Origin: an uncultured Bacteroidales bacterium
GTDB lineage: Bacteria > Bacteroidota > Bacteroidia > Bacteroidales > F082
DNA: 58,783 bases
Assembly: GCA_946407975.1 (NCBI GenBank)
Contig: CAMJQC010000010.1
Coordinates: 1-58,783, forward strand
Reading direction: 5' to 3'
Part shown: piece by piece, positions 1 through 8,234 of the stretch
How the letters are laid out: each line of letters opens with the position of its first letter
Numbering within the stretch: position 1 is the first letter of the stretch
Translations under genes and position numbers: made by a program
Notes under the pieces: model-generated
What the model was told of the DNA's origin: nothing
Seen by the model: only the letters and a program-made list of their open reading frames with translations
Database searches by the model: none

Positions 1-620
1 TGGACAACAACATGGACGACCTCCAGTTCCTCAGCAAGCGCCTGCAAGACGAAGAAAAAGGCAAGAAAGAAGAAGAGAAGTCGATGGAGCTCATCAGCAA
101 ACTGCATTTCGTGCTTGAACATGAATTCGTCCGTCTGACCTACACCGAAGCCATCGACATCTTGCGCAACTCCAACTATAACAAGAAGGGCAAGTTCCAA
201 TATCCCGTCACAGGCTGGGGCATTGACCTGCAGTCGGAACATGAACGTTATCTCGTCGAAAAACACTTCAAGAAGCCCGTCATCCTGACGGATTACCCCA
301 AGGAAATCAAGGCCTTCTACATGAAGCAAAACGAAGACGGCAAGACCGTTCGCGCCATGGACGTCCTCTTCCCCGGTATCGGAGAGATCATCGGTGGCTC
401 CGAGCGCGAGACCGACATCAACAAACTGCTCGACAGAATGCACGAAGTCGGCATCCCCGAGGATTCGATGAACTGGTATCTTGACAGCCGTCGTTTCGGC
501 TCCGTACCTCATTCCGGATATGGCCTCGGCTTCGAACGCCTGTTGCTATTCATCACCGGCATGACCAACATCCGTGACGTCATCCCCTTCCCTCGTACGC
601 CAAAGAATTGTCTATACTAA
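1..620 (+). CDS. asnS: Asparaginyl-tRNA synthetase, C-terminal part (5' end outside window)
   Basis: Charges tRNA-Asn with asparagine in the cytoplasm. The reading frame is already open at base 3, so the window cuts the gene; about 205 C-terminal residues are visible. They hold the end of a class II synthetase core: a [10 protein letters not shown] segment (the motif 2/3 linker typical of Asp/AsnRS) and the C-terminal motif 3 block [13 protein letters not shown] followed by [10 protein letters not shown]. The latter is the signature ending of AsnRS rather than AspRS or LysRS. The stop is TAA at 618-620. rpoN follows 48 bases later on the same strand with no terminator visible, so read-through into rpoN is plausible. 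Confidence 0.95.
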   Translation, partial: DNNMDDLQFLSKRLQDEEKGKKEEEKSMELISKLHFVLEHEFVRLTYTEAIDILRNSNYNKKGKFQYPVTGWGIDLQSEHERYLVEKHFKKPVILTDYPKEIKAFYMKQNEDGKTVRAMDVLFPGIGEIIGGSERETDINKLLDRMHEVGIPEDSMNWYLDSRRFGSVPHSGYGLGFERLLLFITGMTNIRDVIPFPRTPKNCLY

Positions 621-668
621 TCATCCAATAGACCGTCTTTCAAGTCAAACAACTCAAATCGCAACAAA

Positions 669-2168
669 ATGGCCAATCAGAAACTAACACAAACCCAGCG
701 GCAAGAACTCAGGCTATCGCCGCAGCAAATTCAGCTGATGAAGATGCTGCAGTTGCCGTTGATCGAACTGGAGCAGCGCATCAAGGAGGAACTTGAAGCC
801 AACCCCGCTCTTGAGGACGCCGAAAATAGCGAAGAGTATGATGACAACGAAACGTTGGCTAACGACGAAGACAATGGCGAGAACGACGATTACAACGATG
901 ACGAAAACCGTTTCGATAAAGACGAAGAGTTTGACCTGACCGATTATCTTCAAGAGGATGATTTCGACGACTACTCCTATCGTTTCCAAGCCAACAACCA
1001 CAGCCACGACGATGAAATCTATGAGACCCCGGTCAGCAGCGAAAGCACCCTTCAAGACAATTTGAAAGAGCAACTCGGCTACCGCAATCTGGATGAAACA
1101 CAACAGATCATTGGAGAGTATATTATCGGGTGCCTTGACGACAGCGGATACATCAGCCGCCAAACATGCGAGATTGTGGATGACCTGATTTTCAGTCAAA
1201 ACATAGAGGTTTCGGAAAAGGAAGTGGAAACCGTCTTGAAAATCGTTCAGGAACTTGACCCGCCTGGCATAGGCGCCCACAATCTTCAAGAATGCCTGCT
1301 CATCCAACTCTACAGACTTCAGGACGAAAACCCTGAAATCAACTATAGCCTTAGCATCTCCATTATTAAGGATTTCTTCGACGAATTCTCTAAAAAGCAT
1401 TTCGACAAAATCACGAAAAAACTGGCCATCAGCAATAGCGAATTGAAAGTCGCGCTGGAAGAGATCCTAAAACTCAACCCTAAGCCTGGCGACACCGCCA
1501 ATTCGGATGTGAGAAACGGCCATTATGTGACGCCTGATTTCTATGTCTTTGTAAGGGACGAAAAAATAGAGCTTTCGCTTGATGGTCGAAGCATGCCTGA
1601 ACTTCGTGTCAGCAAAGAGTATGTCCATATGCTGGAAGAATACTCTCGGAAAAAAGACTCACGAAGCATGCAGGAAGCCGCACAATTTGTCAAGCAGAAA
1701 ATCGATTCCGCAAAGGTCTTTATCGATGCCTTGCATCAACGTCAACGCACCCTTTATGTTACAATGAAAGCCATCATTGAACGTCAGGAAGAGTATTTTT
1801 TGACAGGAGACGAAACCAAGCTCAAACCCATGATCCTGAAAGATATAGCTGATAAAGTCGGGTTGGACATTTCCACGGTGTCGCGTGTCGCCAACAGCAA
1901 ATACGTACAGACACCTTATGGCACTTTCCCATTGAAGCACTTTTTCAGCGAAGGCATCACTAACGATGAAGGTCAAGAGGTCTCAACCCGCGAAATCAAG
2001 CGAATCCTGCAAGACTGCATCGATGAAGAAAACAAGGAAAAACCGCTTACTGATGAAGAACTCATGAAGTTCCTGAAAGAAAAAGGATATCCGATAGCGA
2101 GACGAACCGTGGCAAAATATAGGGAACAACTAGGCATTCCTGTAGCAAGACTGCGGAAACAACTATAA
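669..2168 (+). CDS. rpoN: RNA polymerase sigma-54 factor RpoN
   Basis: Alternative sigma factor that directs RNA polymerase to -24/-12 promoters and needs an AAA+ activator. The 499-residue length is usual for Bacteroidota. Region I at residues 1-45 is Gln/Leu-rich (QRQELRLSPQQIQLMKMLQL), followed by a long Asp/Glu/Asn-rich region II (about residues 50-105), the core-binding domain, a helix-turn-helix around 390-420, and the RpoN box ARRTVAKYRE near 477-486, close to the C-terminus. All key regions are intact. The next gene is a histidine kinase 55 bases downstream, but no sigma-54 activator response regulator is present in the window. Confidence 0.97.
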   Translation: MANQKLTQTQRQELRLSPQQIQLMKMLQLPLIELEQRIKEELEANPALEDAENSEEYDDNETLANDEDNGENDDYNDDENRFDKDEEFDLTDYLQEDDFDDYSYRFQANNHSHDDEIYETPVSSESTLQDNLKEQLGYRNLDETQQIIGEYIIGCLDDSGYISRQTCEIVDDLIFSQNIEVSEKEVETVLKIVQELDPPGIGAHNLQECLLIQLYRLQDENPEINYSLSISIIKDFFDEFSKKHFDKITKKLAISNSELKVALEEILKLNPKPGDTANSDVRNGHYVTPDFYVFVRDEKIELSLDGRSMPELRVSKEYVHMLEEYSRKKDSRSMQEAAQFVKQKIDSAKVFIDALHQRQRTLYVTMKAIIERQEEYFLTGDETKLKPMILKDIADKVGLDISTVSRVANSKYVQTPYGTFPLKHFFSEGITNDEGQEVSTREIKRILQDCIDEENKEKPLTDEELMKFLKEKGYPIARRTVAKYREQLGIPVARLRKQL

Positions 2169-2223
2169 GCATAATCCCGGAAAAGAAGGTGCAATATTAC
2201 CGCCCTTTGTCCGTTCATATACC

Positions 2224-3738
2224 GTGAAAACAAATCTTTATACCCGGAAAAAACGCTGGAAGTGGGTTTTGGCTGCTTTTGCAATTCTTATTGTCGGTGC
2301 ATCTCTATGGTACACCAACCAGCTTGTGAAGTCCATCGCAAAACAGGAAACCAACCAGGTCAAACTATGGGCCGAAGCCATGGAACAGCACGCCCTTATG
2401 ATGAAATATACCGAGGAGTTTTTTGGCGATGTCAGCGAACAGGAACAACTGCGCGTCGAATTGCTTGCCCACGCTTACCGTGAGGTGCTGGATTTCAGCA
2501 AAAACGAAAACATCGGCATTTACCTCGAAATCATTAAAAACAACATCAGCATTCCTCTAGTCATAACCGATAGTCATGACAATATCTTGTCCTCCAAGAA
2601 TTTGCCGCCTGAACAACAAGAAAAGAGCGTGTTCGACGACGAAATGAAAGAGGCTTATTCCATCTTTCCGCCCATTAAAATCAACACTGGTTATACGGAA
2701 GTGCAATGGCTTTATTATAACGAGTCGCGTATTTACACAGAACTGAAGTCCGTACTCGACGAAATGTTCAACAGTTTTATGAGCGATGTCACCACCAACT
2801 CCGTGGGTGCTCCTGTCATCGTGATGAACGAAGACCAGTCAAAAGTCGTTAGCTTTGGCAATCTCGACTCACTTATGATAAAAGACTCCGTCTATCTGGC
2901 AAAACAGCTCGACATTATGCGCGGCCAAAACCAGCCCATCGAAATCAACTTCATGGATACGGGCAAAGTCTACATTTATTATCGCACTTCCGACCTCATC
3001 CAACAGATGCGTTTTTACCCCATCATCCTTATCATCGTCGTCGGTCTTTTCCTTTTCATTGCTTACCTGCTCTTCAGTTCGGCACGCCGTTCCGAACAAA
3101 ATCAAGTATGGGCCGGAATGGCCAAAGAGACTGCCCATCAGTTAGGCACACCCCTATCCTCCCTCATGGGCTGGATAGAATTGATGAAGATGCAAGAAGA
3201 GCCTTTTGCCGGAACGCAAGAAATGGAAAAAGATGTCGAACGCTTGCAAATCGTTGCAGACCGTTTCTCGAAAATCGGTTCTGTTCCCACGTTGGAGCCC
3301 ACTGACATCATCCCTCTCGTGCAGGATACCATGGATTATCTGCAACGTCGTTTCTCTAAGAAGTTTGAATTTGAGATCAATATGCCTGATAAAAAAATCA
3401 TGGTTCCCCTCTCTCCATCGCTCTTCCGTTGGGTGTTGGAGAATCTTAGCAAGAACGCCGTCGATGCCATGGGCGACCACGGAAAAATCACACTGGATCT
3501 GTTTGAAGAAGAAGACAATGTCATCATTGACCTTACTGATACGGGCAAAGGCATATCGAAATCAATGCAAAAACAAGTATTCAATCCGGGCTTTACCAGC
3601 AAGAAACGTGGTTGGGGATTGGGGCTTTCGCTAGCGAAACGTATCATTGAGGAATATCACAAAGGGAAAATCTTCATTAAAAATTCCGTCATCAATCAAG
3701 GAACAACATTTAGAATTGTCTTGAAGAGTTGTCATTGA
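2224..3738 (+). CDS. Membrane sensor histidine kinase (orphan)
   Basis: Two-component sensor kinase of 504 residues. A short cytoplasmic tail and TM1 (about residues 14-32) precede a roughly 230-residue extracytoplasmic sensor region of unknown type. TM2 follows (about 265-285), then the dimerisation/phosphoacceptor helix with H305 in AKETAHQLGTPLSSL, and a HATPase domain with the N box (ENLSKNAVDAMG), G1 (DTGKGIS) and G2 (GWGLGLSLAKRI). The start is GTG at 2224, because the next Met lies after TM1 and the frame is closed a little further upstream. No response regulator adjoins it. It is probably co-transcribed with rpoN, but its partner and signal cannot be read from the sequence. Confidence 0.9.
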   Translation: MKTNLYTRKKRWKWVLAAFAILIVGASLWYTNQLVKSIAKQETNQVKLWAEAMEQHALMMKYTEEFFGDVSEQEQLRVELLAHAYREVLDFSKNENIGIYLEIIKNNISIPLVITDSHDNILSSKNLPPEQQEKSVFDDEMKEAYSIFPPIKINTGYTEVQWLYYNESRIYTELKSVLDEMFNSFMSDVTTNSVGAPVIVMNEDQSKVVSFGNLDSLMIKDSVYLAKQLDIMRGQNQPIEINFMDTGKVYIYYRTSDLIQQMRFYPIILIIVVGLFLFIAYLLFSSARRSEQNQVWAGMAKETAHQLGTPLSSLMGWIELMKMQEEPFAGTQEMEKDVERLQIVADRFSKIGSVPTLEPTDIIPLVQDTMDYLQRRFSKKFEFEINMPDKKIMVPLSPSLFRWVLENLSKNAVDAMGDHGKITLDLFEEEDNVIIDLTDTGKGISKSMQKQVFNPGFTSKKRGWGLGLSLAKRIIEEYHKGKIFIKNSVINQGTTFRIVLKSCH

Positions 3739-3795
3739 TTGTTTTACAAATACAAAAAGCGGCTAAAAAAAGAAGAGGCCCTTCTACTAATGCCT

Positions 3796-4245
3796 CTATC
3801 CTTGATTAAACGCCTCCATTTCTTCATACTTTGGAAGGAAATCCACAGGGATCAGTTTGCCTTCAACGCTCCTGTAACAATAGCATTGATTGCCATTATA
3901 AAGCATGAGAAAACGAGGATGAAGAGCGGAATAGTAACGCACAGCCTGGTCTAGCACTTTTAGTGTAAGTGTCACAGAAGCAGCTTTGCATTCAACAATC
4001 ATCAAAGGCGACATGTTACCATTAAAAACAACAGCGTCACAGCGTTTATTCAACCCGTTAACCTTGATAGAATACTCCACGGCTAGCCGGCCAGCCGGCA
4101 CAGCCAGATGTTCGACGAGAAGAAACAGGACCTTTTGCCTCACCTCTTCTTCAGGTGTCAAAGTGACATATCTCTTCCTCAAAGGATCAAAGACAAGCGT
4201 CTTTCCTTCTTCTGATTTCGTCTTAAACCAAGTCAACTTCGGCAT
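3796..4245 (-). CDS. Stand-alone HsdR N-terminal-like (PD-(D/E)XK fold) protein
   Basis: 149-residue protein resembling the nuclease-fold N-terminal domain of type I restriction R subunits, but with no helicase part. It shows EEEVRQKVLFLLV near the N-terminus, then CDAVVF and LMIVECKA, which fit the D...(D/E)xK catalytic strand pair of this superfamily. Such single-domain versions are common in Bacteroidota, and I know of no established role. An ATG 15 codons further upstream is in frame, but the TAnnTTTG element at 4263-4270 on this strand falls inside that extension, so I chose ATG at 4245 (MPKLTWF). No HsdM or HsdS lies nearby. The gene is divergent from the small lipoprotein gene. Confidence 0.8.
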   Translation of the reverse strand: MPKLTWFKTKSEEGKTLVFDPLRKRYVTLTPEEEVRQKVLFLLVEHLAVPAGRLAVEYSIKVNGLNKRCDAVVFNGNMSPLMIVECKAASVTLTLKVLDQAVRYYSALHPRFLMLYNGNQCYCYRSVEGKLIPVDFLPKYEEMEAFNQG

Positions 4246-4262
4246 AATAGTGTTAAAGCAAG

Positions 4263-4270
4263 CAAATATA
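4263..4270 (-). promoter_or_regulatory. -7 promoter element for the HsdR_N-like gene
   Basis: On the minus strand this reads TATATTTG, an exact match to the Bacteroidetes TAnnTTTG element, 18 bases before the ATG at 4245. No convincing -33 element was picked out. Confidence 0.6.
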
Positions 4271-4311
4271 AGGAAATCTTGGAATAACACAATCCATTCG
4301 AAAATAAACGC

Positions 4312-4319
4312 TATTTTTG
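4312..4319 (+). promoter_or_regulatory. -7 promoter element for the small lipoprotein/thioesterase operon
   Basis: TATTTTTG matches TAnnTTTG and sits 17 bases before the ATG at 4337. It forms a divergent pair with the element at 4263-4270. Confidence 0.6.
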
Positions 4320-4336
4320 CTTCAAAATACAGTTAA

Positions 4337-4705
4337 ATGAAAAGGTTATCAATCGCATTGCTGTTTTTGTTTTTCATATCGTCGTGCAATCATGAAGGCG
4401 ATGCCCTTATCGGCACCTGGACGGTTAATAAAGTGCATGTTTCCTTTGACGAATCAAAGACCAATCCCGATATTGTAAAACAAACCGGGGAACTCGAACG
4501 TGACAATATGCTGGTCATCGGCGCCGACTCGGTTCTGACACTTTACAGCCAGAGCGATACCATTCTTCATGGGAAGATCACCTTGAATAAAAATGGTACC
4601 ATTTTCATTGACAACATCTGTATCGGTCAATGGTCCGACCGACTCATAACCACCAAGGAAGACACACCATATGGACTTGTCACCGTGACCTATCAGAAAA
4701 AATAA
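4337..4705 (+). CDS. Small lipocalin-like lipoprotein, function unknown
   Basis: 122-residue predicted lipoprotein. A short hydrophobic signal ends in the lipobox FISSC, with the modified Cys near residue 17. The remaining ~100 residues start with GDALIGTWTV, the beginning typical of small lipocalin-like beta-barrels in Bacteroidota, followed by alternating beta-prone strands. I recognise no catalytic motif. It is followed after only 12 bases by the acyl-ACP thioesterase gene and probably shares its promoter. The cell-envelope location is inferred from the lipobox. Confidence 0.75.
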   Translation: MKRLSIALLFLFFISSCNHEGDALIGTWTVNKVHVSFDESKTNPDIVKQTGELERDNMLVIGADSVLTLYSQSDTILHGKITLNKNGTIFIDNICIGQWSDRLITTKEDTPYGLVTVTYQKK

Positions 4706-4717
4706 AAAACACTGAAT

Positions 4718-5446
4718 ATGGAGCATCGATATCATATCAAGCACGTCGTTTCATGGCAGGACATCGACTGTAATGGCCATTTCTCCCTGCACGCCTTTGC
4801 CAACCTGATGCAGGAAGCTGCCTGGGAACATGCTGAAAAACTCGGCTTCGGCTTCGACTACATGGCACAGCACCAAGCCGTATGGGTGCTTATGGAGACC
4901 AGGCTTCAGTTCTTCGGCCAGCCTCAATGGCGGGATGAAATCGACCTCACCACATGGCATAAGGGCTCAAAAGGCATCATCTCATTCCGCGACTATCTGC
5001 TAACGGACAAAGGAGGAGAGCCCTTAATGAAAGCTTCAACAGACTGGGTACTGATCAACCATGAGACCCGTCGACTGGTCAGGCCTGACATCTTGAGTCC
5101 TTTCCAAGATACTGTCGTCATGGAAGACGCCCTCCCCGATTTTCATATTGAAGAAAACGCCTCAACGGATGAGAACGAGACCGTGTATAAAGTCTGTTTC
5201 TCCGACCTTGATTTCAATGGCCACGTCAACAACGGACGTTATTACGAATGGATTGCCAATCTTTTTGAACCTCACAACACCGCAGGCAAAGCCGTTGAAA
5301 AAATGCAAATCAAATACCAATCGGAATGCTTTCTCAATGACGAACTCCTGTTGCGGTACAAGCTCTTAGACAACACCTTCCAGGTGCAAGGATTACAGAA
5401 AGAAAGTGGAAAGAAAGTATTCTTTGCAATGATGGAACTGCATTAA
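4718..5446 (+). CDS. Acyl-ACP thioesterase (FatA/FatB-like)
   Basis: Hydrolyses acyl-ACP to release free fatty acids, ending chain elongation in the cytoplasm. The 242 residues form two hotdog domains. The N-terminal one carries DIDCNGHFS and the C-terminal one DLDFNGHVNN, matching the D-x-N-x-H pattern used by bacterial and plant acyl-ACP thioesterases. The connecting TDWVLIN stretch is also typical of the family. It follows the small lipoprotein gene by 12 bases and ends at a strong terminator. Chain-length specificity cannot be read from the sequence. Confidence 0.9.
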   Translation: MEHRYHIKHVVSWQDIDCNGHFSLHAFANLMQEAAWEHAEKLGFGFDYMAQHQAVWVLMETRLQFFGQPQWRDEIDLTTWHKGSKGIISFRDYLLTDKGGEPLMKASTDWVLINHETRRLVRPDILSPFQDTVVMEDALPDFHIEENASTDENETVYKVCFSDLDFNGHVNNGRYYEWIANLFEPHNTAGKAVEKMQIKYQSECFLNDELLLRYKLLDNTFQVQGLQKESGKKVFFAMMELH

Positions 5447-5465
5447 GGCTTTCATTGGAAACAAC

Positions 5466-5497
5466 AAAAAAAGAGGTGAATCACACCTCTTTTTTTT
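5466..5497. terminator. Bidirectional intrinsic terminator
   Basis: A-tract plus AGAGGTG, loop AATCA, then CACCTCT and a T-tract. The perfect stem is flanked by A and T runs, so it can end both the thioesterase transcript (plus) and the DUF4837 transcript (minus). Confidence 0.92.
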
Positions 5498-5514
5498 GTT
5501 TCAAAAATGATGTC

Positions 5515-6522
5515 TTATTGTTGTTCTACGAACTTCATGCTATACAGGATAGACTCCAATTGCAGCATCTGGTCACGCTTCTTCTGATTTGGCTCATAGT
5601 AATAGCCTTCTAAAGTGACAAGCTTCCCGTTGTTGGGGTTGACAAAAGAATACGACACAAATGGGCCTCCCATGAAATCGTTTTCCACTTTCCACATGCC
5701 ACGCAATTCGACGGCATATTCCGTCGGGAAATCAGTGATATAAGTCCTCAATGGAGGGACAAACTCCGTTTCTGTTGTCATATAAGAACCCTCGCTAGGA
5801 CCTGGAACATACTGCTGCAGCATGCGATTGCGAAATGCGACCAGGCTGTTTGCGCTGAACTGCACAGTGTCGAGATAAGGGGTCTGATAGATCAAAATGC
5901 AGGCGCTTGAACGTTCTAATTCTTTGCGTATCCACATGAAATCAGGTTCGCTTTTCCCAATATAGAAGCCTTGAGGCACGGTCAGAGTGAAACCGAACTT
6001 CTCGGCAATGGCATTCACCACGTCGTTGTCAACCGAGGGACGAAAGATGCTCATGATACGGGCCCTTTCCACTTCGTCGAACCATTGTTTGTAGATTTCC
6101 TTTTGCTGCTCGAACAGCGTCACCCAAGCCAAGCGATTCGGCGCACTGACCTTAATATAACGTTGAGGAGCCGCCCACTTGTCGACCGCCGTCTCAGCCA
6201 CAGCTTTTTCCAATGTCGTATCGATGACGATTTCAAGAATGCATTTATGCGCTTTAAACATATCGGAAAAACCGCTGACATTGACATGGGCCAGTTTGGC
6301 AATAGGTTCCGGCTGAGGAAGACCGTACTGAGCCTGCATGAAATAGTTTCTGATTGAATCGCCAATCATGCCATCCCATTGATTGCTGTTTTGGGTAACA
6401 ACTAGAATTTCAGAAGTTCCACCGGCAGAACGGGCTTTTCGAGGGGCGGACTTGTCTTGGTTGCAAGAAGCAAAAGACAAAAACAATAATACCAATAGCG
6501 TAATATTAAACAGTTTTTTCAT
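5515..6522 (-). CDS. DUF4837 family lipoprotein
   Basis: 335-residue predicted lipoprotein. The signal peptide ends in the lipobox LSFASC (Cys near residue 20), and a Ser/Arg/Gly-rich linker leads to EILVVTQNSNQWDG, the opening of the conserved Bacteroidota family DUF4837. The function is unknown; the product should be anchored in the envelope. It lies 56 bases downstream of the lytic transglycosylase gene on the same strand with no terminator between them, so co-expression with peptidoglycan remodelling is likely. Family assignment is from recall of the motif. Confidence 0.85.
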   Translation of the reverse strand: MKKLFNITLLVLLFLSFASCNQDKSAPRKARSAGGTSEILVVTQNSNQWDGMIGDSIRNYFMQAQYGLPQPEPIAKLAHVNVSGFSDMFKAHKCILEIVIDTTLEKAVAETAVDKWAAPQRYIKVSAPNRLAWVTLFEQQKEIYKQWFDEVERARIMSIFRPSVDNDVVNAIAEKFGFTLTVPQGFYIGKSEPDFMWIRKELERSSACILIYQTPYLDTVQFSANSLVAFRNRMLQQYVPGPSEGSYMTTETEFVPPLRTYITDFPTEYAVELRGMWKVENDFMGGPFVSYSFVNPNNGKLVTLEGYYYEPNQKKRDQMLQLESILYSMKFVEQQ

Positions 6523-6578
6523 AGCACATTTTTTTTGATAACGAATTCTTCTAAAGGTTTATTATTGTTAGTATTGTT

Positions 6579-8099
6579 TTATTTGATTTTCAGTTTCTGT
6601 CCAATCTGAATGTTATTGCCTCTAATATTGTTCCATTTCTTGATGTCAGAGATGGAGCATTTGTATTTTCTGGCAAGCGAAGTTAACGTGTCGCCCCGTT
6701 TTACGATATGCGTACGCGTAGTAGCTTGGGCCTTAGGCGCTTTACTAGGCGTTTTGCCAACTTGTGCCATCGGAGCTCCTGAACGATAGATGACCAGTTT
6801 CTGTCCTGCCTGTATGGTATCTCTGCGAAGCTTATTCCATTTCTTGATATTTGATACCGTAACATGATATTTTTTAGCTATACTGCCAAGACTTTCACCT
6901 TTCTTGACCTTATGCGTAAAACTGTCACTGACCTCTTGGACCTTTTCCACTATTTGTTCTTGCTTGACGCTAGCTTTGGTCTGATAAGCATAAAGGCTAT
7001 CTTCAACCTGGACAAAGCGGAGAGCGTACTTCATGGGCAAACGTAATGGATAATGCTGTTTGCTTGAAGCAGGAATCACATTCTTCGTATATTGAGGATT
7101 AAAGAACTTTATGTCCTCCATAGGCACTCCAATGTACTCATTGACTTGATCAAAGGCAAGATAATCACGAACGGTGACAGTATCCGTACCGTGCATTAAC
7201 AAACCGGGGTTGAGCGGATAAAGATTATGCTCTGTAGCGTAATTCATCACATAAGCCACCGCTATAAAAGCCGGCACATAACCACGGGTTTCTTTCGGTA
7301 GATATGGCCAAATCGCCCAATAGTTCTTTACACCTCCAGCCCTCATCATGGCTTTGTTAACATTTCCAGGCCCACAGTTATAGGCTGCCAGAACAAGAAA
7401 CCAGTCCTCATAGCGCGCATAAAGACTTTGGAGATACTGACAAGCAGCTTCCGTTTCTCTTACCGGATCGTAACGCTCATCAACCAGCGTATTTACATTC
7501 AATCCATAATCTTTACCGGTAGCCAGCATGAATTGCCACAATCCTTTAGCGCCAGCATGCGAACCTGCGGTCGGATTCAAGGCAGATTCCACCATCGCAA
7601 GATATTTCAATTCAAGTGGCAAGTTATACTTGTCAAGCATTTCTTCGAAAAGCGGAAAATATACGTAGGATAAACCTAACATTTTGCTTGAATGCTGCCG
7701 CTTATTCACAGCATACACATTGATAAAGCTCTTGACATGCGTGTTAAATGTAAACGGAATGGTTGATTGTGCAGCCAATGCATCAATACGTTGCATGTAT
7801 ACGCTATCATCAAAATAGGGAACTTCATATTTGCCATAATGGTAAATATTCATTTTAGCGGTATCGATATCAAGATAAACATCTTTGAAATAGCTGATAT
7901 TGCTCACCATATCAAGCATTTCCATGACGGTCGATTCTTCCACGACGGCTTTTCCTGAGTTGAGGTCCTCGATTTCTTTTTCATCCAAAACAGTTTCCGG
8001 TCTGTCTGAATTAGGATCATCATAAGGGTCAACGACCTGTGAGAAAAAATATGGGGAAACAAGCAACAGTGCAATTGTGACTAAAACTCTATATTTCAT
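6579..8099 (-). CDS. mltD: Membrane-bound lytic murein transglycosylase with two LysM domains
   Basis: Cleaves the glycan strands of peptidoglycan, leaving 1,6-anhydro-MurNAc ends, in the periplasm. A signal peptide (residues 1-20) is followed by a ~100-residue linker and a GH23 SLT domain with catalytic E171 in VESALNP, then GAKGLWQFM and AAYNCGPGNV. Two C-terminal LysM repeats (about 393-437 and 462-505), each ending in a GQKL-type motif, bind the glycan. The 506-residue length fits MltD-type enzymes. It has its own promoter at 8138-8145, is preceded on the same strand by rodA, and is followed by the DUF4837 lipoprotein gene. Confidence 0.93.
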   Translation of the reverse strand: MKYRVLVTIALLLVSPYFFSQVVDPYDDPNSDRPETVLDEKEIEDLNSGKAVVEESTVMEMLDMVSNISYFKDVYLDIDTAKMNIYHYGKYEVPYFDDSVYMQRIDALAAQSTIPFTFNTHVKSFINVYAVNKRQHSSKMLGLSYVYFPLFEEMLDKYNLPLELKYLAMVESALNPTAGSHAGAKGLWQFMLATGKDYGLNVNTLVDERYDPVRETEAACQYLQSLYARYEDWFLVLAAYNCGPGNVNKAMMRAGGVKNYWAIWPYLPKETRGYVPAFIAVAYVMNYATEHNLYPLNPGLLMHGTDTVTVRDYLAFDQVNEYIGVPMEDIKFFNPQYTKNVIPASSKQHYPLRLPMKYALRFVQVEDSLYAYQTKASVKQEQIVEKVQEVSDSFTHKVKKGESLGSIAKKYHVTVSNIKKWNKLRRDTIQAGQKLVIYRSGAPMAQVGKTPSKAPKAQATTRTHIVKRGDTLTSLARKYKCSISDIKKWNNIRGNNIQIGQKLKIK

Positions 8100-8137
8100 T
8101 ATAGTGATATTGTTTTGGATGATAAATCTAGAAAATG

Positions 8138-8145
8138 CAAAGATA
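8138..8145 (-). promoter_or_regulatory. -7 promoter element for mltD
   Basis: Minus strand TATCTTTG (TAnnTTTG), 38 bases before the mltD ATG. A perfect palindrome lies about 45-60 bases further upstream (8188-8207). Confidence 0.6.
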
Positions 8146-8187
8146 TAAAAAAAATAATAAACATTTCGAAATCCGTTTTTCCCATCC

Positions 8188-8207
8188 GCATGATCTCATG
8201 ATCATGC
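8188..8207. repeat. Perfect 8-bp-arm palindrome upstream of mltD
   Basis: GCATGATC, spacer TCAT, GATCATGC, followed by eight A. It lies between the rodA stop and the mltD promoter. On the transcribed minus strand the T run comes before the hairpin, not after it, so it is a poor terminator. An operator is an alternative. Confidence 0.6.
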
Positions 8208-8234
8208 AAAAAAAAGCACTGTCTGGAAAAATGA

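Noticed and set aside
714-1400. 228-residue minus-strand frame
   Set aside because: Antisense to rpoN; its Val/Ile-rich protein is a shadow of the acidic Asp-rich region of sigma-54.
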